Source: an uncultured Devosia sp.
GTDB taxonomy: Bacteria; Pseudomonadota; Alphaproteobacteria; Rhizobiales; Devosiaceae
Assembly (NCBI GenBank): GCA_934553185.1
Contig: CAKTFF010000129.1
Span: 1 to 6,443, forward strand
Length of the DNA stretch: 6,443 nucleotides
Reading direction: 5' to 3'
In this document: positions 1-5,336 of the stretch, piece after piece
Layout of the letters: each line of letters starts with the position of its first letter
Position numbering within the stretch: position 1 is the stretch's first letter
Notes under the pieces: model-generated
What the model saw: the letters and a program-made list of their open reading frames with translations, nothing else
Database searches by the model: none
What the model was told of the DNA's origin: nothing
Made by a program: the position numbers and the translations under genes

Positions 1-389
1 CGATCCTGTTCGGGGATATAAACGGTTTCCACCTCGACCGGCGGATAAAGCGGATTGGCCGGGTCGCGGAAGCGAAACAGCCATTTGCGCGTGCCATCGC
101 TCGACACCTGCTCGGAAACAATCTCGGGGCGGTCAAGGATAAAGGTGTCGGCCAGGCGCTGGCGCACGGGCTTGGCCACATTGGTCATGCGGTCGAAGTC
201 GGTGGTGCCGTTCACATAAAGCCAGTTCCACAGCTGCGAGGCCCGCATGCGCGCTTCCTTGTCCGAAGCGATGCCGGCATTCGTCAGCGCCTCGGCCAGC
301 TGCGGCTTGGAAAGACCAATCAGCGACGGCCGGCTGGCCGCAGCGGGGCGGATAGCGGTCGAATGGTCAAGGTTCAGCGCGATGCTCAT
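1..389 (-). CDS. rlmN: 23S rRNA (adenine-C2)-methyltransferase RlmN, N-terminal part (cut by window edge)
   Basis: RlmN is a cytoplasmic radical-SAM enzyme that methylates C2 of A2503 in 23S rRNA, and also A37 of some tRNAs. Only the N-terminal accessory domain is present. Visible family landmarks are [57 protein letters not shown] and, at the edge, [11 protein letters not shown]. The CX3CX2C iron-sulfur motif would lie beyond base 1. The insert between KWLFRF and VETVYIP ([10 protein letters not shown]) is typical of alphaproteobacterial versions. I chose the ATG at 387-389 ([10 protein letters not shown]), which matches the usual N-terminus of the group. An in-frame ATG at 432-434 would add 15 residues, but it lies almost at the -10 of the likely promoter, and neither start has a clear Shine-Dalgarno. 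The family call is firm; the start is less sure. Confidence 0.93.
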   Translation of the reverse strand, partial: MSIALNLDHSTAIRPAAASRPSLIGLSKPQLAEALTNAGIASDKEARMRASQLWNWLYVNGTTDFDRMTNVAKPVRQRLADTFILDRPEIVSEQVSSDGTRKWLFRFRDPANPLYPPVEVETVYIPEQD

Positions 390-436
390 GGGCGTCTGCA
401 ACGGTTCGGACAGGGGGAGAGTGAAGCGGCCCATAG

Positions 437-464
437 CATATAGGTGCGCCCCGCGCAAAGTCAC
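437..464 (-). promoter_or_regulatory. Candidate promoter of rlmN
   Basis: Read on the minus strand, GTGACT (464-459; 4 of 6 match to TTGACA) is followed after 16 bases by TATATG (442-437; 4 of 6 match to TATAAT). The alternative register CTATAT (443-438) resembles the rhizobial -10. Transcription would start near base 430, giving a leader of about 40 bases to the ATG at 389. This suggests rlmN can be transcribed separately from the small-protein operon that ends at 498. Inferred from sequence match only. Confidence 0.35.
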
Positions 465-497
465 GGGCGCGTGGGTGTTTATGCGGTGGGTGCGGCT

Positions 498-623
498 CTA
501 CTCGCCGGCGGGCGGATGGTGACGCACATTGTCCTTGCGAGCGATCCAAAGGGCGCCCAAAGCCGCCATAAGGCAGGTGCCCATGCCCATCAGCACCGCA
601 ATGATCAGGTCAAATTCGGTCAT
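498..623 (-). CDS. 41-residue single-pass membrane protein, unknown function
   Basis: A small ORF starts with ATG at 621-623 and ends with TAG at 498-500. It is well supported by a strong Shine-Dalgarno, AGGAGG, about 8 bases upstream (at 632-637 on the plus strand), and by a 4-base ATGA overlap with the stop of the gene before it. The product begins MTEFDLIIAV and has one hydrophobic segment at about residues 5-28 (LIIAVLMGMGTCLMAALGALWI), followed by a positively charged ARKDNVRHH tail. This predicts a single inner-membrane helix with the tail probably in the cytoplasm. I do not recognise the family. Its position as the last gene of a coupled trio suggests it acts with the 74-residue membrane protein, possibly as a small complex; that is inference. 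Confidence 0.75.
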   Translation of the reverse strand: MTEFDLIIAVLMGMGTCLMAALGALWIARKDNVRHHPPAGE

Positions 624-844
624 TCTTCAAGACCTCCTAAAACGCGTCGTGCAACCCAATGTAGGAACACGCTGACAGCGCCGCAACAAACCATCACCGA
701 AATGGCTGCCACACTCAAGGAAAGGCTTTGCGCATAAGCAACAACCTGGGCGAACACGCCCACGCCGATGAGCGCTAATGCAATCCCATTCACATAGGTG
801 GCGGTCAGTTTACGCTGCTCGTTGCGGACGAGCTTGTTGCTCAA
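620..844 (-). CDS. 74-residue two-helix membrane protein, unknown function
   Basis: The start is a TTG at 842-844, one base after the TGA of the upstream IalB-family gene. No good Shine-Dalgarno precedes it, so translation probably depends on ribosomes finishing the upstream gene. The product has a charged N-terminus (MSNKLVRNEQRKLTATY), a first hydrophobic segment at about residues 18-38, a short polar turn, a second at about 43-66 containing a CC pair (residues 53-54), and a basic/acidic end (ARRVLGGLEE). This predicts a hairpin membrane protein. The codons for its last residues contain the Shine-Dalgarno of the next gene, and its TGA forms an ATGA overlap with the next start. The family is not recognised. 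The tight packing makes it likely to be a real gene despite the TTG start. Confidence 0.72.
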   Translation of the reverse strand: MSNKLVRNEQRKLTATYVNGIALALIGVGVFAQVVAYAQSLSLSVAAISVMVCCGAVSVFLHWVARRVLGGLEE

Positions 845-845
845 T

Positions 846-1349
846 TCAGCACTCGCCGGAGATGGCCTGCTGGGCGGCGGTGGCGCCGGAAAGAGAATAG
901 GTCTGCGTCACCTTGATGCCGGCGGCCGTTGTGCCTTCCACGACCATGGATGAGCCGGCGCGGATGGCGGTGGCCAGCGCTTCGCCCTGTCCGGCATCGT
1001 CGAGCCAGGCAGCATCATTCTGGGTGAAAAGGTTGAACACCTGGCCGCTGACATTGACCGTTGCCTGGCTGTCGGGCTGGAAGGCAAAACCGGCGACGAG
1101 GTTGAACTCGGTCGAAACGCTCTCGGCGGGTCGGTTGGTGATATAAAGGTAGGCCTGAGAATAGCCGTCGGGGGTCGGCTCAACCGTTTCGGGCTTGGTC
1201 ATGGCAAAGCACACCGCACCCGCGCCATCACTGGCGGCATAGCTCGACCAGGCGCGATGTTCCCCAAGGAGCCGCACCTGCTGGGCGTTGGCTGCGGCGA
1301 TGGACATCAGGGTGGCTGCAAGCGCGAGCGCAAGGGTGGTCTTTTGCAT
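846..1349 (-). CDS. Invasion-associated locus B (IalB) family exported protein
   Basis: The 167-residue precursor has a Sec-type signal peptide (MQKTTLALALAATL..., likely cleavage after ANA, residue 22). The mature part follows the IalB pattern: WSSYAASDGAGAVCFA (Trp34 to Cys47), a Y-L-Y-I-T-N-R-P strand, GFAFQPDS, the block NLFTQNDAAWLDD, AIRAGSSMVVEGT, and the end TYSLSGATAAQQAISGEC, whose final residue is Cys167. Cys47 and Cys167 probably form the family's disulfide. The family is named after a Bartonella protein linked to red-cell entry, but it is widespread in free-living Hyphomicrobiales, so a general envelope role is likelier than invasion. The start ATG has GAGG five bases upstream. 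The gene heads a coupled trio with the 74- and 41-residue membrane proteins. A paralogue lies just upstream beyond a terminator. Confidence 0.9.
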   Translation of the reverse strand: MQKTTLALALAATLMSIAAANAQQVRLLGEHRAWSSYAASDGAGAVCFAMTKPETVEPTPDGYSQAYLYITNRPAESVSTEFNLVAGFAFQPDSQATVNVSGQVFNLFTQNDAAWLDDAGQGEALATAIRAGSSMVVEGTTAAGIKVTQTYSLSGATAAQQAISGEC

Positions 1350-1368
1350 GGAGGCCTCGAAAAAGCGT

Positions 1369-1400
1369 AAAAAGGCGAAGGGCCTTGGTGGCCCGTCGCC
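1369..1400 (-). terminator. Intrinsic terminator after the upstream IalB paralogue
   Basis: On the minus strand an imperfect hairpin pairs 1400-1396 with 1378-1374 (GGCGA/TCGCC) and 1394-1390 with 1384-1380 (GGGCC/GGCCC). One mismatch separates the two blocks and the loop is 5 bases. It is followed at once by TTTTT and, a few bases later, a second T run (1364-1360). It lies 33 bases past the stop of the 1434-1967 gene and 20 bases before the next IalB start, so readthrough would control how much transcript reaches the second paralogue and the small membrane genes. No separate promoter for the second paralogue is obvious in the short gap. Confidence 0.8.
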
Positions 1401-1433
1401 AATTATCGGGGTGGAACCCCCCGGGGCAAGCCC

Positions 1434-1967
1434 TTACTGGCAGGCGGTGTCGATGGCGTTCATGGCCGCCGTGGCACCCGAGAGCGAATAGGTGTCGCTT
1501 GTATTGGTGCCGCGCTGGCTGGTGCCCTTGATCACCAGGTTGCTGCCGCTCTTGAAGGCCTGCACGAAACCGCTTTCATCGCCGGTCGAAGCCAGCCAGG
1601 CCGCGGTACCTTCAGTAACCATCGGGTAGCTCCTGCCGTCCACGGCCGCGCTGGCATTGGCCGCTGTGGCGTTGAACGGATAGCCGATAATGGTCTGGAC
1701 TTCGTTTTTGGTGCCCATGCCCTTGCGATGAATGATCATGAAGTGAATCGGGTCGCGATTGGCGCCAGCCGGTTCACTCGAGGTCGGGGTCGCCGACACG
1801 TAGCAGATCATGCCGGACGCATCCGTCGCCTGCCATGCTACCCATTTGTTATTGCCATTGCCAAATTCGCCGAGCTTGGTTGCCTGCTGCGCCTGGGCGG
1901 CAGGAGCCAGAGCCATGATCGCGCCGACCGCAAGCCCAACTGCAAGCGCACCGGTTTTCGTCATCAT
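1434..1967 (-). CDS. Invasion-associated locus B (IalB) family exported protein (upstream paralogue)
   Basis: The start is the first of two adjacent ATGs (1965-1967), giving MMTKTGALAVGLAVGAIMAL and a signal peptide likely cut after AQA (residue 26). A GAGG lies about 11 bases upstream. The reading frame is open for 38 more codons upstream, but those would bury the signal peptide and do not resemble the family. The 177-residue precursor shows the IalB landmarks: WVAWQATDASGMICYVSA (Cys55), HFMIIHRKG, GYPFNA, MVTEGTAAWLAS, FKSGSNLVIKGTSQRGT, and DTYSLSGATAAMNAIDTACQ with Cys176 next to last. It is clearly paralogous to the next gene: the TYSLSGATAA block is identical and the cysteine spacing is 121 against 120 residues. 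It is predicted to be periplasmic or cell-surface. A terminator follows it. Confidence 0.9.
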   Translation of the reverse strand: MMTKTGALAVGLAVGAIMALAPAAQAQQATKLGEFGNGNNKWVAWQATDASGMICYVSATPTSSEPAGANRDPIHFMIIHRKGMGTKNEVQTIIGYPFNATAANASAAVDGRSYPMVTEGTAAWLASTGDESGFVQAFKSGSNLVIKGTSQRGTNTSDTYSLSGATAAMNAIDTACQ

Positions 1968-2147
1968 CGCCAAATCATCCTCTAACTTGAAGGTCCCACA
2001 CGGGAGAGCTGCCCGCCTACTTTGACCCGTTATGGTTACCAGAACGTCAAACGCCGCCTCGTTCGACCGCATTTGCATCAAGTGGTCGGCAAAGGCGGCG
2101 GCATTTTGGCGAGCGGCGATCCCGCAATCGTGGTTTGCGCGACCAGG

Positions 2148-2164
2148 GTTAACACCGTGCTAAC
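2148..2164. promoter_or_regulatory. 17-bp imperfect palindrome, possible operator
   Basis: GTTAaCACcGTGcTAAC is symmetric about base 2156, with only one mismatched position in each half. It lies 15 bases past the thpR stop and about 180 bases before the IalB-family start, in a 211-base gap (1968-2178) that must hold the promoter of that gene. The size and symmetry suit a dimeric regulator, but no -35/-10 pair beside it is convincing. It could be chance. I see nothing else definite in the gap. Confidence 0.25.
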
Positions 2165-2178
2165 ACTTGCGTGAGGGC

Positions 2179-2718
2179 TCAAGGGGAGAGCGGATAGCTT
2201 TGCTCGATCACATAGGGGCCTCCGCCCACCGAGTCGCGGCTTGAATACAGCACGAAGCGGCGGGCGAGAAAGCTCAGCGGCTCGAAATGCCCGGCTCCGG
2301 CAATGAACTGCGCGACTTCGCCCGGATGGGTTCCGCGCAGGCGCGCCAGGGTGACATGGGGCACATATTTGCGCCCTTCCGGCGCAAGGCCGGCGCGTTG
2401 CAGCACCCGTTCCTGCGCTTGCTGCAGCCGCATCAGCGCTTCGGACGGCTCCACCACGGCATGGAGCGCCCGCGGCTTGTCGCCACCAAAGGTGCCGAGA
2501 TGGGTGAGCCGCACATCAAAGCGCATCGACTGGCTCAGCCGATCGAGGCTATCGGCGACCTCGTCGGCGGTTTTGCCGTCGACATCGCCGATGAAGCGGA
2601 GGGTGATGTGGTAGTTTTCCGCGTCGATCCAGCGGGCGCCCGATAAACCACCCCGCTTGAGCGAAAGGGCGAAACCCACATCGGCGGGCACTTCTAGTCC
2701 CGTAAACAACCGGGGCAT
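2179..2718 (-). CDS. thpR: RNA 2',3'-cyclic phosphodiesterase (2'-5' RNA ligase family)
   Basis: The 179-residue protein belongs to the 2H phosphoesterase superfamily. Bacterial ThpR hydrolyses 2',3'-cyclic phosphate ends of RNA to 2'-phosphomonoesters and can join tRNA half molecules in vitro. Both catalytic HxTx motifs are present: HITL at residues 37-40 and HVTL at 121-124, in the typical contexts WIDAENYHITLRFIGDV and KYVPHVTLARL. The N-terminus MPRLFTGLEVP is typical. The start at 2716-2718 has AGGAG five bases upstream, so the open frame reaching back to 2874 should not be used. Length is normal for the family. It is divergent from the YbhL-type gene across a 189-base gap and does not appear functionally tied to the IalB genes downstream of it. 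Confidence 0.93.
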   Translation of the reverse strand: MPRLFTGLEVPADVGFALSLKRGGLSGARWIDAENYHITLRFIGDVDGKTADEVADSLDRLSQSMRFDVRLTHLGTFGGDKPRALHAVVEPSEALMRLQQAQERVLQRAGLAPEGRKYVPHVTLARLRGTHPGEVAQFIAGAGHFEPLSFLARRFVLYSSRDSVGGGPYVIEQSYPLSP

Positions 2719-2802
2719 GGCAGCTCCTGTTCGGCGAAACGCTTGCGTGAACCTAGCATGCCCCAGCGCCCGGGCCAGTCGAATAGTCGCAGCACTCGAT
2801 GC

Positions 2803-2835
2803 GCCCTTGTAAAGGGCTGGCCGCCCATCCATATT
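2803..2835 (+). promoter_or_regulatory. Candidate promoter of the YbhL-family gene with a palindrome over the -35 box
   Basis: TTGTAA (2807-2812) and CATATT (2830-2835) are spaced by 17 bases, each matching the sigma-70-type consensus at 4 of 6 positions. A perfect inverted repeat, GCCCTT-GTA-AAGGGC (2803-2817), sits exactly over the -35 box, so a protein bound there would be expected to block transcription. Transcription would begin near 2842, giving a leader of about 66 bases. Seen in the sequence; function is inference. Confidence 0.4.
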
Positions 2836-2841
2836 CCCTAT

Positions 2842-2907
2842 CCAAGTGGCATCCAACGCCCCCCGCGGTTTCAAATGGCCGCTTTTTCTTGGGAAAGGAA
2901 ACCGACA
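2842..2907 (+). ncRNA. Candidate ybhL leader RNA / attenuator-like 5' UTR
   Basis: From memory of published work, a conserved 'ybhL' leader motif occurs upstream of this gene family in alphaproteobacteria. This leader sits in the expected place. It contains GGCATCCAACGCC followed by a hairpin, GCGGTT (2865-2870) against GGCCGC (2877-2882), with loop TCAAAT. The run TTTTTCTT follows immediately at 2883-2890, which is intrinsic-terminator geometry ending only about 18 bases before the ATG. The Shine-Dalgarno AAAGGAA lies just after it. The arrangement would allow premature termination or control of translation. I cannot check the match to the published covariance model, and the stem is short (four GC pairs plus two GU). 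Confidence 0.45.
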
Positions 2908-3678
2908 ATGGCTGGTTATGACCGTCAGACCCTTGGTGCCCGGGCCGGCTCGGCCTTGGCCATCGACGAGGGCCTTCGCAGCTATATGCTGCGCGTCTAC
3001 AATTACATGGGTATCGGGCTTGTTGTGACGGGCCTCGCGGCCTATTTCGCCGCCGCTGCCGCCGTCACCTCCAATCCGGACGCCGCCGTGGGGCAGCTGG
3101 CCAATGGCCAGTATGTGACGCAGTGGGGTTATCTGCTGTATGCCAGCCCGCTGCAGTGGGTGGTTATGCTCGCGCCGCTGGCTTTCGTGATGGTGCTCAG
3201 CTTTGGCATCAACAAGCTGTCAACCGGCGCCGCACAGGCCGCGTTCTGGGCCTTTGCTGCCGTGATGGGCGTGTCGCTGAGCTCGATCTTCCTGGTTTAT
3301 ACCGACGCGTCGATCGCCAAGGTGTTCTTCATCACCGCAGCAACCTTCGGTGCCATGAGCCTTTACGGCTACACCACCAAGCGTGACCTGACGGGCGTGG
3401 GCAACTTCCTGTTCATGGGCCTGATCGGCATCGTCATCGCCTCCTTGGTCAACATGTTCTTCCCCAACGGCATGCTGGAGTTCATCATCTCCATCGTCGG
3501 CGTGGTGATCTTCACGGGCCTCACCGCCTATGACACGCAGAAGATCAAGGAAAGCTACTCGGAGGCCCATGGTGCCGACGTCATGGCCAAGAACGCCATC
3601 ATGGGTGCGCTGAGCCTCTACCTCGACTTCATCAACCTGTTCATGATGCTGCTGCGCCTCGTCGGCAACCGCGAATAA
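2908..3678 (+). CDS. ybhL: Bax inhibitor-1 / YbhL-YccA family inner-membrane protein
   Basis: The 256-residue protein has seven predicted membrane helices, at about residues 32-52, 82-101, 109-131, 136-155, 165-186, 189-207 and 233-252. Family hallmarks are the N-terminal LRSYMLRVYNYMGIGLVVTG, the FTGLTAYDTQKIKE motif around Asp209, and LSLYLDFINLFMMLLRLVG with Asp240. These two aspartates match the pair that, in the Bacillus homologue YetJ, gates pH-sensitive calcium leak. The bacterial proteins are thought to be ion-conducting or to interact with the FtsH protease (YccA in E. coli); the role here is not shown. The ATG at 2908 has AAGGAA about 7 bases upstream. The frame is open to 2743, but that extension overlaps the promoter and leader and is not family-like. 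A terminator follows, so it is probably a single-gene transcript. Confidence 0.94.
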   Translation: MAGYDRQTLGARAGSALAIDEGLRSYMLRVYNYMGIGLVVTGLAAYFAAAAAVTSNPDAAVGQLANGQYVTQWGYLLYASPLQWVVMLAPLAFVMVLSFGINKLSTGAAQAAFWAFAAVMGVSLSSIFLVYTDASIAKVFFITAATFGAMSLYGYTTKRDLTGVGNFLFMGLIGIVIASLVNMFFPNGMLEFIISIVGVVIFTGLTAYDTQKIKESYSEAHGADVMAKNAIMGALSLYLDFINLFMMLLRLVGNRE

Positions 3679-3705
3679 GCATCCAGCCTCTGGACGACAA
3701 ATCAG

Positions 3706-3735
3706 ACCGCAGCCTACAAGGGCTGCGGTTTTTTC
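3706..3735 (+). terminator. Intrinsic terminator of the YbhL-family gene
   Basis: A perfect 9-bp stem pairs ACCGCAGCC (3706-3714) with GGCTGCGGT (3721-3729), with a 6-base loop and six T residues from 3729 to 3734. It lies 27 bases past the stop. This is a textbook rho-independent terminator and separates the gene from the acetyltransferase, whose Shine-Dalgarno begins only a few bases further on. Confidence 0.92.
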
Positions 3736-3754
3736 TTGTCCGGAGGTTCCTCGC

Positions 3755-4252
3755 GTGTCCGATTACCTGTTGCGCCCTTTTCAGTGGTCCGACGTTCCGG
3801 CGATCACGGCGATCTACCGCCACTATGTCGATCACACCGCCATCACCTTCGACACCGAAGCGCCCGACGAGACAGCCATCGCGGAGAAATATGCGGGTCT
3901 GCAGCGCCTCGGTCACCCGGTGATCATCGCCGAGCGCTTAGGGAAAACGGTGGGCTATGCCTATGCCAGCTTCTACCGGCCGCGCGCCGCTTACCGCTTC
4001 ACCTGCGAGGACTCGCTCTACCTCGATCCCGCCGAAACCGGTCGCGGCATGGGCAAGGCGATGCTGACCGCGCTCCTCGACCAATCACGCGCTTTCGGGT
4101 TCAAGCAGATGCTGGCGGTTATCACCGCAGATACAGCCAATTCCATCGGCATCCACGAAAAGTTCGGCTTCCGGCGTGTCGGTTATTACGAGGCGGTGGG
4201 GCTCAAGTTCGACCGCTGGCACGACATCGTGCATCTGCAGCTGGCGCTCTAG
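3755..4252 (+). CDS. GNAT family N-acetyltransferase, phosphinothricin / methionine-sulfoximine type
   Basis: The 165-residue protein carries acetyl groups from acetyl-CoA to the amino group of small amino-acid-like substrates. The best match is the phosphinothricin N-acetyltransferase / MddA / YncA (MnaT) subfamily. Evidence: the N-terminal LRPFQWSDVPAITAIYRHYV, the ITFDTEAP strand, GYAYASFYRPRAAYRFTCEDSLYL, the acetyl-CoA loop GRGMGKAM (residues 96-103), ANSIGIHEKFGFRRVGYYEAVG, and FDRWHDIVHLQLAL at the end. The start is a GTG at 3755 with CGGAGG eight bases before it. The start lies only about 20 bases past the preceding terminator, so the gene either relies on readthrough or has a promoter inside the upstream gene; none is obvious. 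Its substrate cannot be fixed from sequence. Its TAG overlaps the stop of the convergent gene. Confidence 0.93.
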   Translation: MSDYLLRPFQWSDVPAITAIYRHYVDHTAITFDTEAPDETAIAEKYAGLQRLGHPVIIAERLGKTVGYAYASFYRPRAAYRFTCEDSLYLDPAETGRGMGKAMLTALLDQSRAFGFKQMLAVITADTANSIGIHEKFGFRRVGYYEAVGLKFDRWHDIVHLQLAL

Positions 4253-4728
4253 CCCTCGGGCGTGAGGCAGACCTCGACGCCATCGAGCGCTGCCGCAGCG
4301 CCTTGAAGATCGATGCGGGCGAGATGCCCGCTTTCCCCCGTCACCACGAGTTCCGTGCCGGTCTGGAGCAGTCCGATCAACTGGCTCGCAAGATCAAGCG
4401 TCTCTGCGGTCTTGTTGAACACAAAGCCCGATCCCTCCTCAGCCGATACGGGGAGCACCAGCTCAGTGCCATCCACGGCAAAGGTCAATTCATCTGCTGG
4501 GCTGCCTGCACCTATGGCCCGTACGGCTGGCTGGAGCCAGATCGAAAGCGATCCCTGCGGCACCACGGCATTGCCCGCCTCCGCGCAGTCGATGGTGATC
4601 GTGCCATCGGCCGGGGTGCCGCCCGTTATGCCGATCGAGCCCATATTGTAGTCGCTGCCCCACTCCTGCGCTGCGGCAGGCGTGACAAAGGCCATCGTGG
4701 CGAGGATCAGAGCGGGTGCATTGCGCAT
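4249..4728 (-). CDS. Small exported protein, probable divergent IalB-like
   Basis: The 159-residue precursor has a signal peptide (MRNAPALILATMAF..., likely cleavage after AAA, residue 20). It has no family I recognise at sight, but its layout follows the two IalB proteins in this window. Cys48 sits in DGTITIDCA, the strand SLSIWLQP corresponds to AYLYITNRP, VDGTELVLPV corresponds to the VSGQVFNLF strand, LLQTGTELVVTGE corresponds to AIRAGSSMVVEGT, and ARIDLQGAAAALDGVEVC, ending at Cys154, corresponds to TYSLSGATAAQQAISGEC. The cysteines are 106 residues apart against 120-121. I infer the same fold and a disulfide linking the ends; function is unknown. The Shine-Dalgarno is weak. The gene lies 64 bases after the DUF2794 gene and may be co-transcribed with it. 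Confidence 0.8.
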   Translation of the reverse strand: MRNAPALILATMAFVTPAAAQEWGSDYNMGSIGITGGTPADGTITIDCAEAGNAVVPQGSLSIWLQPAVRAIGAGSPADELTFAVDGTELVLPVSAEEGSGFVFNKTAETLDLASQLIGLLQTGTELVVTGESGHLARIDLQGAAAALDGVEVCLTPEG

Positions 4729-4792
4729 GGGAGTGCTCGCTGTTGGTTGAACTGGGCAGAGCTAAACCGCAGATCGTGGCAATACTATCGCC

Positions 4793-5182
4793 TTACCCCA
4801 CAACGGCCAATTGCGGGTCGAGGACGCGCAGGACCTGCGCCAGGTCATGGCCGCGCTTGAGGATGCGCCCCACCTGGTTGGTGACGGCATACTGGCCCTG
4901 CCGGTTGCGCAGGCGCGGCGTCTTTTCGATGATGAACAGGGGACGCTCGGACACCCGCGCATAGATGGAGAACACGGCCCGATCGCGCAGGAAGTCCATG
5001 GCATAGTCGCGCCACTCGCCCTGGCCGACCTTGCGCCCATAAACGTTGAGGATCAGCGCCAATTCCTTGCGATCGAACGCGGTGATCGCCGGTGGCCTGC
5101 TGGGTGTAGCGCTGCTTGGCGCATCGCTGGCGTGAACCAGGGAAAGGCTCACCTTGCCGTCGTTTGAGGATCGATTTTGCAC
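4793..5182 (-). CDS. DUF2794 family protein
   Basis: The 129-residue protein has a low-complexity N-terminus (to about residue 33) and then the DUF2794 core: AFDRKELALILNVYGRKV, GEWRDYAMDFLRDRAVFSIY, RPLFIIEKTPRL, GQYAVTNQVGRILKRGHDL and QVLRVLDPQL. The family is found essentially in alphaproteobacteria, has no assigned function and has no signal or membrane segment, so it is probably cytoplasmic. The start is a GTG at 5180-5182, with GGGAG about 11 bases upstream; a second GTG lies 10 codons in, so the exact start is unsure. It lies 264 bases after the DUF1223 gene, across a structured intergenic region, and 64 bases before the small exported protein. Confidence 0.88.
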   Translation of the reverse strand: MQNRSSNDGKVSLSLVHASDAPSSATPSRPPAITAFDRKELALILNVYGRKVGQGEWRDYAMDFLRDRAVFSIYARVSERPLFIIEKTPRLRNRQGQYAVTNQVGRILKRGHDLAQVLRVLDPQLAVVG

Positions 5183-5210
5183 TGTGGGCTGAACTCCCGT
5201 GTCAAAACAC

Positions 5211-5254
5211 TGTTCATGATTGCGACATTTGTTCGGTGATGCAAGCTCTGTTCA
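5211..5254. repeat. Three TGTTC boxes at exact 19-bp spacing
   Basis: TGTTC occurs at 5211-5215, 5230-5234 and 5249-5253, that is (C/T)TGTTC(A/G) three times with a 19-bp period. On the coding strand of the DUF2794 gene these read GAACA and lie 29-71 bases before its GTG. The even spacing suggests a binding array for a regulator. It does not match the GTTC-N7-GTTC spacing of the alphaproteobacterial LexA box. Chance cannot be excluded. Confidence 0.3.
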
Positions 5255-5336
5255 CCGGAGCGAAAATTCCCTGATACGGCCACAAACTCTCCCTGTTTGC
5301 GCCTGAAACGACCGTCAGTGTGTTTGTGTTGCCTCA

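Noticed and set aside
446..470. GCGCCC/GGGCGC hairpin after the 41-residue gene as a terminator
   Set aside because: Only 6 bp, 13-base loop, no T run, and it overlaps the candidate rlmN promoter; expected by chance in GC-rich DNA.
1968..2081. 38-codon extension of the upstream IalB gene
   Set aside because: Would place the signal peptide internally; sequence is unlike the family.
2719..2874. N-terminal extension of thpR
   Set aside because: The ATG at 2718 has AGGAG at ideal spacing and gives the family N-terminus; the extension is not family-like and overlaps the divergent promoter.
2743..2907. N-terminal extension of the YbhL-family protein
   Set aside because: Would cover the promoter and leader; the ATG at 2908 has a good Shine-Dalgarno and the family N-terminus.
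3736..4860. Plus-strand 374-codon open frame across the acetyltransferase and the exported-protein gene
   Set aside because: Out of frame with the acetyltransferase and antisense to the convergent gene; arginine- and histidine-rich shadow without domain signature.
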